Origin: Fonticula alba
Taxonomy: Eukaryota > Opisthokonta > Rotosphaerida > Fonticulaceae
Direction of reading: 5' to 3'
Assembly (NCBI RefSeq): GCF_000388065.1
Contig: NW_009242978.1
Location: 1,685,819 to 1,742,369, forward strand
Length of the DNA stretch: 56,551 bases
Position numbers and translations under genes: made by a program. How positions within the stretch are numbered: the stretch's first letter is position 1; each line of letters begins with the position of its first letter. The notes beneath the pieces are model-generated. The model saw only the letters and a program-made list of their open reading frames with translations. It did no database searches and was not told the DNA's origin. Of the stretch, positions 37,201 through 47,886 are shown in pieces.

Positions 37201-37952
37201 TGGACGAGCTGGGTCGCGGCACCGCCACATATGACGGGGCGGCCGTTGCCGAGGCGGTCCTGCAGGAGCTGGTCAATGTGGTGCGCGAGGGTGTTTTTCT
37301 TGCTTTCTTCCCGGTGGTCCGGCCGCCGTCGGCGGTGTTCCCTTTTGTTGAGTCGCCTATTCGCTGACTGCCTGCAATGTGACATTCGCCCCTTCCCTCG
37401 TGCGCGTCACGCCCCCCCCCCCCCCCCCTTTCCTTCCCTCCCCGCTCCTGCCCACGACAGTGCTCTGCACTGACCATCTTTATCACGCATTATCCGAGCC
37501 TCACTCGGCTGGCGCCCTTCTCGGGTGGTCGGATTGCCAATGCCCACATGATGTATCTCCTGTCTGGCGGCGCAGCGGCCGGGACTGGCAGCAGCAGCAG
37601 CAGCAACAGCCAGCCAGCCATCACCTTCTTGCACCAAGTGACCGTGTCCTCGCCCTCCCCGTCTCAGGATTCAGGGAACTTCGTCGGCAACGAGGAGCAG
37701 GACCACTCGTACGGGTTGAATGTGGCCCGACTGGCGCAGCTGCCAGAGGCATTGGTTTTGCGGGCTGGCGAAATGGCCTCCTCCATGCGGCGATCAGTCA
37801 CCCGTGGCCGAGCTGCGGCCGGTTTGCACCAATTGCTTCGGGCGCTGGCCAACTCCACCGGCCCGGATGACGCCGCTGTGGTGGCCTTGCTGGCGGACTT
37901 CCGCCAGGCGATGGACCGGTCGGGCCTGAGAGCCGAGGACCTGGTGAATTAG
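31226..37952 (+). CDS. MSH3: DNA mismatch repair protein MSH3 (MutS homologue)
   Basis: Eleven exons: 31226-32725, 33158-34093, 34197-34719, 34816-34913, 35001-35214, 35310-35887, 35993-36109, 36187-36490, 36610-36770, 36869-37280 and 37461-37952. Exon 1 carries a 196-base artefact (adapter plus duplication, 31445-31816); without it the frame is continuous and the protein has about 1712 residues (human 1137). MSH3 pairs with MSH2 in MutS-beta, which recognises insertion/deletion loops. A PCNA-binding box QPVLSHFF is at 15-22. The mismatch-binding domain has the MSH3 form ([14 protein letters not shown]), not the Phe-x-Glu of MSH6. Walker [10 protein letters not shown] is near 1369, RSTFLMEM follows, and Walker B DELGRGT near 1524, then FITHYP. 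Oddities: a long acidic/Ser-rich linker after the PIP box, and about 75 extra residues between RSTFLMEM and Walker B. Confidence 0.93.
31445..31816. other. Assembly artefact: adapter and false duplication
   Basis: Bases 31622-31640 read CACGACGCTCTTCCGATCT, identical to the 3' end of the Illumina universal adapter. The 176 bases before it (31445-31620) recur exactly after it (31641-31816). The unit of 196 bases is not a multiple of three, so it shifts the MSH3 frame. Removing one copy plus the adapter restores a single open frame. Confidence 0.95.
32859..32968. repeat. 22-bp minisatellite, five units, in MSH3 intron 1
   Basis: Five tandem 22-base units (TGTCTCTC, C or G variant, ACTGCCTCTGGC) within MSH3 intron 1. 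Units 2-4 are identical; units 1 and 5 carry the same substitution (TCGC for TCTC). A TC-rich tract to about 33150 follows and leads into the acceptor at 33157. Confidence 0.9.
32969..33150. repeat. TC-rich low-complexity tract
   Basis: About 180 bases of CT-rich sequence with short C runs, serving as an unusually long pyrimidine tract before MSH3 exon 2. Confidence 0.8.
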
Positions 37953-38277
37953 ATCCTCCTTTTTTGGCCCCCCCTCCCCCCCTTTGCCCTTGGTCTGCGC
38001 GCGCCCTGGCCCTCGCCTGTTTCCTACTCCGCCTTGCGCGAGTGCCTCACACCAGCAATACACCCCACACAAATGTACACGAAGACAAGTGGGAGCACCG
38101 AGAAAGGAGGGAGGGGGAGTATTTCTGCCGGATCGCTTGCCAGGGGCAGGACACAGCCGCGCACAAGTTGCAAGGGGGGGGGGGGGAAAAGAAGAAGAAG
38201 AAGAGCACCAGCGGGAGGGCCAAAAGACGGGGCCCACTCCGTGAGAGAGCGAAGGCAGAAGGCAGGCGGTGAACCAC
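37953..38277. other. Intergenic spacer between convergent MSH3 and Hook genes
   Basis: About 325 bases holding both 3' ends. It contains short T/C and G/A-rich runs and nothing gene-like. Confidence 0.5.
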
Positions 38278-41200
38278 TCACCGGGTGAGGTAGCGGTTCT
38301 GGTCAAGCTGGCGCTGCTGCGACAGCCACGACCCGGCGCCTATTGAGGGGGCTCCGGTGCTGGACGAGCCGCTGCCGCCACCAGGGCCGGAGGAACCGCC
38401 GAGCCCCCCGCCAACGGCGACCGGCCTCCGGCCAGGGGGCGGCGGCGATCCCGGAGCGGCAGTCCCCCGGCGAATCAGCTGCGAGGATAGGTCGTACCAA
38501 GCGACGGCCATCATGCGCTGCTCTCGGCGCGCGGCCTTGCGCAGGGACTCAAGCTGCTCGCGGCAGGCACGCGACTCGCGCTGGGCCTGTTCCAAGTCGG
38601 CGCCACTCTGCTCAAGGAGGGCCTTGTAGCTGGCCAGCATTTCGGCCGGCGCCTCGGCCTGGGCCGCACGAAGGGCCAACAAATCCTCCTGGAGGCGGCG
38701 CTGCTCAGCATCACTTGCGCGCAAGCGCTCGGACAAAGTGTCGTGAGATTCTGCGCTCGATAGGGGCGTCATCCGTGTGAGCATCTGGCCAAGAGGGGGA
38801 AGAGAGAAAAAGCGAGAAAGGAGGGGCAGAGGCAGAGGGGGAGGGGGTTCCAGGCCGAACACGCACGCTTCAGCAGGGTCATCTCCTGGATCTGCTTCAA
38901 GGGGATGAGGACCTTGTCGTCGCCGAGATCCGGCAGGGCAGGGCGTTCGGCTGGTGCGGTCGGCGCCTCGGAGGCGCTGGTCTGCAGAGTTCTGAGGGAC
39001 TGTTGGATCTCGGCCAGGTAGGCGGCCGAGGTGGCCTGCTCGGCCTTGGTGGCCCGCTCAACGGCCAGCTCCTCTCGAACAGCGGCAAGATCGGCGGCCA
39101 GTTGAGTGGCCATGGCGTCGCGCTGGCCAAGCTCCCTCTGGGCAGCGGCCAGATCCTCGCGCAATGGCCCAAGAGCAGCCAGCTGCTCGCGCGCGGAGGC
39201 CAATGCAGCGGTACTGCCGGCCAGGTCCTCGCGCAGAGACGCAAGTGCGGCCGTGCTATTGGCCAGCTCCTCGCGCAAAGAGGCGAGGGCCGCCTCGCCG
39301 GCGGCCAGGTCATCGCGCAGCTGGGCGCACTGGGCCTCGGATGCTTGGACCGCCGCCTCGGCAGCGGCCTGGCGTGCCTGATGGTCGGCCAGTTCCGAGC
39401 GCAGGCGAGCGAGCTCCGCCTCGGCGGCGGCCAAATCGGCCCGCGCGGTGGCCAAGGCCTGGTCCGAGGCCGTGACCAGCGCCTGGGCCTGGGTCTCGGC
39501 CTGGGAACTGAGGGGAGAGAGGATGCCCATGCACATGGCGAGGTCAGGGGAATGGACCACCAGAGTGGCTTGAATGATATGCGCACGCCCCTGGCGAGAG
39601 ACAGAGAGGGGGGGGGGGGGGGGGGCGGAGGAGGGGAGGAAGAGCGGAGAAGGAGGGAGGGATAGGGTGTGGAAAAGGGACCGAGCGCATACCTCTCCGG
39701 CGATGGAGACTTCTGGGCCTCCTGCAGTCGATCGCGCAGGGTCTTGTTTTCGGCCTCAAGCCGGACAACACGGACACGGAGCCCGCCGGCGTCGGCATTG
39801 CTGGCATCCATCTCATGGATGCCACCACCCGAAAAGTGGTCCCCGGGGAACCCGGCGCCAGGGGCATCAAGGTCAAACCCGGCATCCAGCATGTCGTGGA
39901 CATCGCCACCAGATGGCTGGGCCGACAGGCGGAGTTCCATTTCCTGGACGCGGCGCAGGGCCTCATCCGCCGTTCGCGTAGCCTGGTCCGCCTCATCGCG
40001 GGCCTGCATAAGGGAGGCCTCGGCTTGGGCCAGGGCCTCGCCAAGCTCAAGATTGCGCTCGGTCAGGGCTATGGGGCAGGGGGGATGACAAGTGTCAGAG
40101 TGGGGAAAGAATAGGTCCACGTGCGAGCATGAGGGCTGAAAAGGCGGGAGCGGGGAAAGGGACAGCAGAGGAGGCCGAGGATGTCCACATACTTTCGACG
40201 CGAGCACGGAAGCGCGCAATCGAGCCGGAGGAGTTCAGCCCAGTGGTGCCGGAATCGGCGCTGGCGTCGGCACCAGCCGAAAGGCCAAGGCGCTCGCGCA
40301 ACTCCTCGCACTCTGCTTGGAGGGCGCGATTTTGCTTGCGGAGATCTTGCAGCCCCTCAGCGCGGGACTTGGCCTGGGCGGCCTGGCGTTGTGCCGCCTC
40401 CAGCCGCGTGGTCAGATCGCGGATCTCCTCGGCTTGGTCCTGGAGGTTGGATGCGGAATCGACCATCTTGCGGAGCTCGTCATTCTGACGGGGGCGCGCG
40501 CGCGCGCGCGCGACAAGTCCGAGGGAGCAGGAGGAGGAGGAGAAGGAGAGTCAGCGGGGAGGCCTGCCACCGGCCGGGCAAATGAGCGGACATACCTTCT
40601 TTGTGGCCTCACGCAGGGACTTCTGCAAGCGAGCATTGTCCTCATCGAGCTTCTGCTGCTCCTGATGCAGCATGTCACTGAGTGTGTGTGTGTGTGTGTG
40701 TGAGTAGGGGGGGGGGGGGCATTTATGTGCCCGGGTGATGGAGGAGAAGAGAGAGAGAGAGAGGGGCAGAAGAAAGGGCCAATCGAAAGGGAGGAGACAG
40801 GGGGAAAGAGGGACAGTTGGTGTGTTAGCGGAGGCACAATAGCACAGGGGACCGCGCCAAAGGCCGAGCTGGCGCACATCTGCCCAAAAGCGGCACTCAG
40901 CTGTGAGTTCAGCTGGCGCTCGGTCTTTTCGAAGCGACGCGTGGCTTGCTGGTGCTCGTGCACAAGCAGGGCATTTTCCTCGCGCATCCCCTCCAGCTGG
41001 GAGTTCAGCTCCTGAGTGAACTTGATTCGCAGGGTCTGGTGCTCTCCCTGCAGGGACTTGTGTGATGTCTCCAGCGTGGCGAAGGTGCCCTGCAGCTGGG
41101 CATGCTCCCGCTGCAGGCGCTGGTGCTGCCCCTGGAGGGTGATAAACTGCGCTCGCAGGGCATGATACTCGGCCGAGTCCAAGTCGCTGGGAGCCAGGGA

Positions 41201-41393
41201 CGGGGATGAGCTCCCACTGCCGGCACTCGAGGGAGCTGGCATCCCGGCATCGGATTCCGGCAGAGTCAGGCCGAGTTCCTCGCCCGGGGCGCCGGATGAT
41301 GTGGCCTGACTGACGGAATGTGTGCCACCACTAGCCGCAGCAAACTCGGCCATGAGCTGTGCTCACGGTGCCAGAGGAAGCCCCACAGGAGGG

Positions 41394-41468
<75 letters not shown>

Positions 41469-42419
41469 CAGAGTGGCATGGGGGGAGGGAGGAGAGCAAG
41501 ACCGGAAATGGCGCGACATACGCTCTCGATGATCTTCATCAAGGACTCCTGGTGAGTCACCGGGAGGGCCATGATTCGGTTGATGTGGGGCTCATTGTCG
41601 GCGCACTGGACCGCGGCCGCCAGAACGGCCTGTCGAGGAGGGCGGAGGGCGAGGACGGAAAAGACAAACAGAGGGATGAGTTAGCGCGGAAGAGCGGGGA
41701 CAACATTCTTGCACACACATATGTGTATATGGATGCATGCGGGGGCTGATCTCGTGGGGCATCCGCATGCTGACCTGAGTCAGAGCAACAATGGCTCCGG
41801 TGTCCTTCTGGCGAACGATGGAAGCCGGAGTGAGGGTGCCGAGGCCGCCTGGCGTGGCAGCGGACAACTCCTGACCGGTGAGAATAAGGGAGAGGCTCTG
41901 AGACGGGGGAGGGGAGGGGGGGAGTGGTGAGAAAGGGGCAGGGTGCGCGGTCATGCGGGGAGGGCCGGAGCAAGAGCACATACCCGCTGAAGGCGCGAGA
42001 TGGCCCGCTCCTGCAGGACCCAGTTCCCACCGGGGGACTTCTGGGAGGATGTGGAGAAATGAGGTGGGCTCCTGGGAACGAGACCGGATGATCGTCAGTG
42101 TGTGTGTGTAAGGCTGCGTGAGTCCAAGGTCGAATCTGGCACAGGGAAACGCTCCCCGGGTTCGAGTCTCGACACCCACCCCTTGGGAGGCAAGCAGAAA
42201 CGCACACAAGAGCCATGATCTCCGTGAGGACAGTTCCATCGGAGAGATCCTCAATGGCGGTCACATGCTTCGAGAGGGAGTCGTACGAGCCAATCTGTGG
42301 GGAAGGGCGCTCGGAAGTTAGCAGAGGCGGGGGGCGCCCGGCGGCGGCAGTTCCATTGCACGCGTGTCAATGCGCACCCAGGCCAATAGACCCCCCGTCA
42401 CAGCCTCCTGGGAGGGCAT
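38278..42419 (-). CDS. Hook microtubule/dynein adaptor protein
   Basis: Eleven exons on the minus strand: 42419-42378, 42294-42206, 42071-41984, 41870-41775, 41629-41522, 41356-40878, 40677-40596, 40484-40193, 40068-39693, 39507-38867 and 38750-38278, giving 921 residues (human HOOK1 728). Hook proteins link endosomes to dynein. The N-terminal calponin-like domain matches: LLAWIGSYDSL, then AIEDLSDGTVLTEIMALV, GNWVLQERAI, and AAAVQCADNEPHINRIMAL aligning with the family's GCAVNCE...IMALEE block. A long coiled coil follows (about 180-870), broken by Ser/Gly-rich linkers and Ala/Leu/Glu-rich heptads. Near the C-terminus EQRMMAVAWYDLSSQL matches the conserved AWYNMG region of the family. Intron 5 holds a 73-base poly-G (poly-C in sense). 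Several acceptors were chosen by frame. Confidence 0.9.
41395..41467. repeat. Long poly-G run in Hook intron 5
   Basis: 73 uninterrupted G, poly-C on the Hook sense strand, placed between the donor at 41521 and the acceptor at 41357. Confidence 0.9.
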
Positions 42420-43496
42420 GGGTGGCGCGGCTCTCGGGGGAGAGGCTGCTCAAGGTGCACGCAGACACACGCTCGCACACACGGCCAGATGCTGAGCTTG
42501 TCCTGACAGGAGGAAGAGCGGTCGTGATGCGAGGAGGGGCGAGGAGTCACGTCGCCTTGGGAGTATGCCGGGAAAGGTGCGGTCAAGCAAGCGGACAGCG
42601 GGAGGGGGGGCGGAGGAAGACCGGACAAGGGGGAGAGGAGGCGGGAGGCAATGGAAGAGGGAGGGAAGGCGCGGGGACTCTATTGTTTGGCTGTGTCACA
42701 GCGGGCCCACAGCGGAGGCTAGCCAAATACATGGCGATCTTCGGTCGCCGAGCCCGACGCCGGTCGCAGGGAATGGGCCATCCCTTCCGGAGGAGGAAAC
42801 ATTCCGCCTCCCTGCTCCCCCCCCCCCCCCCCGCTGAACCTGGACAAAAGAACACCGCCCAGCCGCGCTAGCCCCCAGCGAAGCACCCCGTCAGGGACAA
42901 GCTGCCTTTTTTCACGTCCCCCGCCGGCTCCCCACTCCCCCCCCCCCCCCCCAGAGAGCCGGTGGGAGCAAGGCGTCGGCGTGTTTGCGGACCGCTGCCC
43001 GCGGCGCGGGAGGGCCGCACGGTTGTGCTAGTGCGTGTGTGTATTTCGGGGGCCAAGGAAAGGCGGACGGTCGCGGTGTCAATCTCCAGGTGCCGACGGA
43101 GGGGGCGGGACCGTTGGGCCTTATTTCTGGACACGGTCCTCTCGGCCTTAATCCGGTGCTGGGTACGGGGGCTGGCGCACCTCCACCTCCCGCCCCTGGG
43201 GTCCTGCCGGCGCAGGCGCAGGGCCGGGGGGGGGGGGGGGGAATGCGCTTGGGAACAACATGGCACAAAGACTTCTATGGGGGTGTATTGGGTGGGGGGG
43301 GAGGAATGCGCATGCGGGCGTCGGCTTTTACCGGCATCCATCTCGTCATTCTGAGGAGGAGGAAGAGGAGGAGGATGGACGGCCGATGGAGCAGCGGAGG
43401 CAGGCCAGCACAGGCAAAGGAAGAGGGGAGGGAGGCAGCAGAGGTGGCCGGAGAAGGAAACGGCCCACACCGGCAGCTGGCCTTCACGCTGGTCGA
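42420..43496. other. Intergenic spacer, RRP9 to Hook
   Basis: About 1.1 kb between the RRP9 stop and the Hook start on the minus strand; contains several poly-C runs (about 42819-42833, 42939-42952) and nothing gene-like. Confidence 0.5.
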
Positions 43497-45992
43497 CTAG
43501 GAGGCCGGGGCGCCAAGCAGATCGAAAAGGAAGATGCGGCCCATGCCGGACACGCCCTCCTTCGGGGCGTTTGTGAAGTGGGACTGCTGCAGCGGGGCGG
43601 TCTTGGGGTTGAGGACATTCCACCGACCGAGGCGCTCTTCTGAGGAGACAGCCGCAGCCAGATAGCGGCCGCAATGGCTGAAGGACAGGCTCACAACGTG
43701 TCCCGGGGCCTGGAGCCGCGGCCCATCAAGAGGGGCCAGCCGGCGGAAGGAGGCATCCACACGCCAGAGTTGGATAAAGCCATCGGAGCCAGCTGCGAGG
43801 CACGCGCAAGGGGGAAAGGCGGAGCATCGTCATTAGCGACAGGAGGCGGGATTGACACGGGCACAAGATGCGCCCGGTAGGTGGGAGAAGGGAGCACTAG
43901 ACACAAATGGGGCAAGAGGCGAGGCGAGGGGGGGTGGGGGGAGGGGGTGCAGGGAGTTGAGGCGCACCGGTGGCCGCGATATCGGTGAAGGCACAGGCGG
44001 CCACGGCTTCCACAGCGGCACCGTGCACGCGGAGGATCTGGTCGCTCTTGATCTCGGACTGGGTGAGGCCGCTCTGGACGGCGCTCACGCCGACCGACGA
44101 GATGGGCTCGACGAAGTCGGACGCCGTGGCGGCATCCACCTCCGCCTGGTCGAAGGCCCGGCCGAGCTGACGCGCCAGCGACACCGTCTGGCTGGTGGAC
44201 GGGCCAATTTGCATGACCGGGCGGCGCTTGGTGTTGGACCAAAGAGCGACGGTCCCATCATCGGCGCCCGAGATCCAGTGGTCCTCATTGATCAGGCTCA
44301 CGGCCTCGATGACGGGCGGCGGGGCTGGGGCATTGGCGGGAGGAGCCGGGGTGTCGGTGGCCGGCATGGCGTCCCCGCTGGCCAGGGCCTGCAGCAGGGC
44401 CTGGCTGGGATTGAAAGCGGAGGACCGGAAGACAAGATGCGACTCCTCGGGAATCTTCCACTGGCGGCAGGAGCTTCGAGTGGCCGGGGCAATCGGGTCA
44501 GTTGCCAGCATGGGGCCCGGGGAGATGGGTCAGGAGGGAGGGGGGAGGGCGAGGACGAACCGATCGCGAGAGCCAACACTCAGGCAGCGCTCGCGGTACA
44601 GCGAATCGATGCTGTTGATGGTGTCCTGGTGACCGAAGCTGAACAGGGGGGGGGCGGGAGTTAGAAAGACAGAGCCAGGGGTCCGGGCGATGGGAGGCGT
44701 TTTTTTTTCCAAAAAAAAAAGACATACAGAGTCTCAATGTATGAGAACTGGTCGGCATTCCACACCTTGATGGTGCGATCGGCCGAGGAGGAGAACAGGT
44801 GCGAGGAGCCGCGGCGGAAGGCCAGACCCTGGAGGCACAGACAGAGGAGGGAACACAAGTCGAAGGACGGTGCGAGAGGAGGTCAAAACCAGGCGCCCAT
44901 GAGAGCGAGCCGGAGGGTGGGGGAAGGGGGAAGGAGCGAGCGAGAGAGGGAGGGCCAAGGACAAGGAGAGGGAAAGCTGTGCATACCGTGACGGGACCGC
45001 GGTGGTGGCGCAAAGTGTGGAGGTACTTGCCGGTCTGCGCGCACCAGAGGATGATCAGGTGGTCCGAGCCACCAGAGGCCTGAAAGGAGAAGGGCGAGGA
45101 AGAGAGGAAGAGAGAGAGAGGTAAATAGGGGCGCGGGTGAGGGGGGAGCACAATAAACACATGGGTGGGACTGGCAGCCGCTGCATGGGCCAGGCCAGTG
45201 GCCCAGGACATGGCGCACCAGGGTCAGACCGTCGGAGCTGATGGCCAGGCAGAGGACATGCCCGGTGTGGCCGAAGTGCGTCTCGTCCGCGGCACCGGCC
45301 GCCTGGCCGGCGGCCAGCTTCTGCTGCTTGCGGGGGTTCTTGCGCGCGGTGTTGGCGAAACGCAAAACAGCCCGAGTGGCACGCTCATGTCGGATGATGT
45401 CACCACCCTTGCAGGCGGAGAAGATGAACTTCCCGCAGGGGGACATCAGGGCCGTGGTGAGAGGCCTCCGGTGGGGCGAGCGGATGTCCACAGAGGGGGA
45501 CAGCCGAGGCCACGGGGCGTCAGCCTTGGAGGCCAGCTTGCGGAGATGAGTCGCCACGTTGTCGGCGATGGGGGTGTATGCACGGCTGGTGCCGGCGAAC
45601 TGGAGCCGAAAAAAAAAGGGACAGCGGTCAGAGAGAGAGAGAGATCCAGGGGGGAATCGGAGGCCTGAATGGGGGAGGGGGGCAGTTTCACGCACCGCCT
45701 CCTGGCGCAGGCGCGAGGCAATGATGTTGCGATCCAGATCAGCGGCATCGATCTCGGTCTCGGCGCGGATGCGGTTTTCCTCCTCCAGCTGGGCGAGGTA
45801 CTCCTTGGCCAGGCGAACGCGCTTCTCGGCCGGGGTCTCCTTGGTCTGGCCCTCGGTGTCGCTATCGGCATCGGTGGACTGATCACCGGCCTCCTGGTCC
45901 GAGTCGGAGTAAAGGTCGGCAAATGAGCCGCTCTCATCGTCCTCGTCGTGGTGCGAGCGGGAGCGCTTCGCGGGCTTGTCCTGGGGTGCCAT
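43497..45992 (-). CDS. RRP9: U3 snoRNP WD-repeat protein RRP9 (U3-55K)
   Basis: Seven exons on the minus strand: 45992-45696, 45599-45219, 45079-44987, 44828-44728, 44638-44561, 44473-43968 and 43792-43497, giving 583 residues (human 475). RRP9 binds the box B/C motif of U3 snoRNA in the SSU processome. The charged N-terminus contains EKRVRLAKEYLAQLEEE, matching the human helix. WD blades follow with close family matches: GHTGHVLCLAISSDG, GLAFRRGSSHLFSSSADR, TIKVWNADQFSYIETLFGHQD, RQWKIPEESHLVF, LINEDHWISGADDGTVALW and a final LGRWNV. Extra length lies mainly in a Pro/Ala-rich insert of about 40 residues after KIPEESHLVF and in an insert before the last blade. All six junctions keep frame; donors are GTGCGT, GTGCGC, GTATGC, GTATGT, GTTCGT and GTGCGC. 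Confidence 0.94.
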
Positions 45993-47150
45993 GGGTGTCG
46001 GCCGGCGTGGGGCGGGTCGAGAGAGAGAGGGGGAATTGCGGTGAGGCGAGGTGAAGCAAGACGGGTCAGGAGGAAGGGAAGGGAGGGAGGATGCCACAAG
46101 CAGGGTGTGTGTGTGTGTGTGTGTGTGTGTGAGTGGGCAGTGGTGGACATACCAGCGAGGCTGGGCCGCGCTTCGACGCGGCACGGGCAACAGCGGACGA
46201 CATGGTCGGGCGGATGCCGGGGCAAGAGTGTTTGGGGGGGGGGGGGGGGAGGAGGGCCTAGGCAAGGGCGAGGGAGGGGAAGAGACAGCAGGGGGAAAGC
46301 AAGGGGGGCAGGGGAAAAAGCCACGACAGGAGCAAGGGAGAGGGGAGGGGGGATGTTGCGGCCGGGCCGGGCGAGAGGGAAGGGCACTGCGGTGCTTTTT
46401 TGGGCCACCTGGATCCGCCCGTCTCTGAATCAGGCAGGGGTCGGGGAGGGGGGGGCGGGTCACTCATGTGTGCGCGTGGTCGCCTCGACCCGGCCTTTCT
46501 CCGAGGAGCTCGTGGAGGGGCACGGCGCTCGGTCCGGGCGGGGACAGGGTCCCCGTCGTCGTGTGGGGCGGTCAGCTCTCGCCGCCCTGGACACCGAATC
46601 TCAGTGCCACACCGGAGCTTCCGTGTTGGAAGGGCAACGACGCGGCCGTTCGGTGTGCCCAAAGAAAATCCTTCCCAGACCGGGGGCGGGCGGAAACCAG
46701 AACACTCCCCACATGGCCGTACGTCGAAAGTAGGGTTCCCGGCCGGGGGGGTTATACGGAATTTGGAGTAGCAACTGCCGACGGTAGTCGGCCGGTCCGT
46801 TGGCCTGCATCTCGGGAGCGCCCGCCATCTTGGCGAGCCCACTTCCCCGTTCCCCCCCCCCCCCCCCCTCGCCCCGCTCCTCGCCCGTCCACCCTGCGGC
46901 CCTCGCCCTCTTGTTGCCAGCGACCCGGTTGTCATCGTTCCGCCTCCCCTGGTGCATGGTCCGCCCTAGCGGGGGTGTTGTGCACCCGGATGCCGGCTCG
47001 AGCACAAGCGCGCGAGATTGTTGCCCTCCTTTTCCCCGCCCCCATGAGGCTCCGCGCGTGCTGATGGAGGGGATCTATTTTTTGCTTTTTTAAAACGGCG
47101 GAGGCACGAGGAACGCGCGCGCGCGCGCGCGCATGCAGAGGGGGGGGGCT
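45993..47150. other. Intergenic spacer, HPt gene to RRP9
   Basis: About 1.16 kb between the HPt stop and the RRP9 start on the minus strand. It contains a GT repeat (46105-46131), poly-G (46233-46249), poly-C (about 46854-46868) and a GC dinucleotide repeat (about 47116-47131). The RRP9 promoter should lie here. No gene seen. Confidence 0.5.
46105..46131. repeat. GT dinucleotide repeat
   Basis: About 13 GT units upstream of the RRP9 start. Confidence 0.8.
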
Positions 47151-47886
47151 CTACATGTATGCGCTCTCGGCCGCATCGGCCGAAGGAACCGCATCCAGCA
47201 CGGAAGGCGGGAGGCCATACACGGCCGCCAGATGCTCGGAGGCCTGGCGAACTTGCCCAGCAAGCAAGGTCAGCTGCTCGGCAAAAGTGCCAGCCAACTG
47301 CTGCACATCCACCGGAGACTGGAGGGAGGCCAGGCTCTGCAAGCTTTGGCAGGTTGCCGACACATGGTAGGCCCCGACACAGGAGGAGCTGGACCGGAAG
47401 AAGTGTGCCAGCTCATAGAGCCGGGCCAGGTCCTGCGGAGTGGCGGGCCCGGTGCGACTGGCAAGCTGGCTGGAGCGAAGGGGGGCATTCGCCAGGTAGT
47501 TTGGTTGGGTGTGTTTCGATCGAGGTTTTCCGGGAGTGTTTGTTTTTTTCAGCCGGCCGATGGCCCGGGGTGGGGAAGGGCGGGGGCACATGGGTCAGGG
47601 GGGTAGATACCGGCAGGGCATGTGGACGAAGAGAGGGAAAGGGAGAGGGGGAGGAGGCCAGGGGGCGAGGCGGCGGGGAATAGATGTACCTGTAGAACCC
47701 CCGCATGTTGAGGATGTTCAGATTTGACTGGCGGATGAAGCCGTCAACCACCTCGCGGGTGAAGTCACGCTCGACCGAGTCATCGCAGCCCAGCAAATCG
47801 GAGAAAACCTGGAGATCGATGAACTCCGACGAGAGGGCGGCGTGAAGGCCCTCGGCCTGGAGGAGCTGCGGCGGCGAGGAGGCCAT
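47151..47886 (-). CDS. Histidine phosphotransfer (HPt) protein, Ypd1-like
   Basis: Two exons on the minus strand, 47886-47690 and 47469-47151, giving 171 residues (yeast Ypd1 167). Ypd1-type proteins pass phosphate from hybrid histidine kinases to response regulators in osmotic and oxidative stress signalling. FIDLQVFSDLLGCDD with DFTREVVDGFIRQS forms the first helices, and LYELAHFFRSSSSCVGA carries the phospho-accepting His at position 88. Compared with the usual HxLKGSS motif it reads HFFRSSS, so Lys is Arg and Gly is Ser, a tolerable but notable change. A last long helix runs through DVQQLAGTFAEQLTLLAGQV. The junction rebuilds a Ser codon (AG plus C). Its donor, GTACAT, deviates from the local consensus. 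No kinase or response regulator is in the window. Confidence 0.8.

Noticed and set aside
42100-42183. tRNA-like element on the plus strand within Hook intron 2 (GGGTTCGAGTCTCG T-arm, partial acceptor pairing)
   Set aside because: The T-stem has a mismatch, there is no A-box, and no convincing D-arm or anticodon arm can be drawn.
46826-46836. YY1-like motif GCCATCTTGGC
   Set aside because: A single short match over 800 bases upstream of RRP9, expected by chance in GC-rich DNA.
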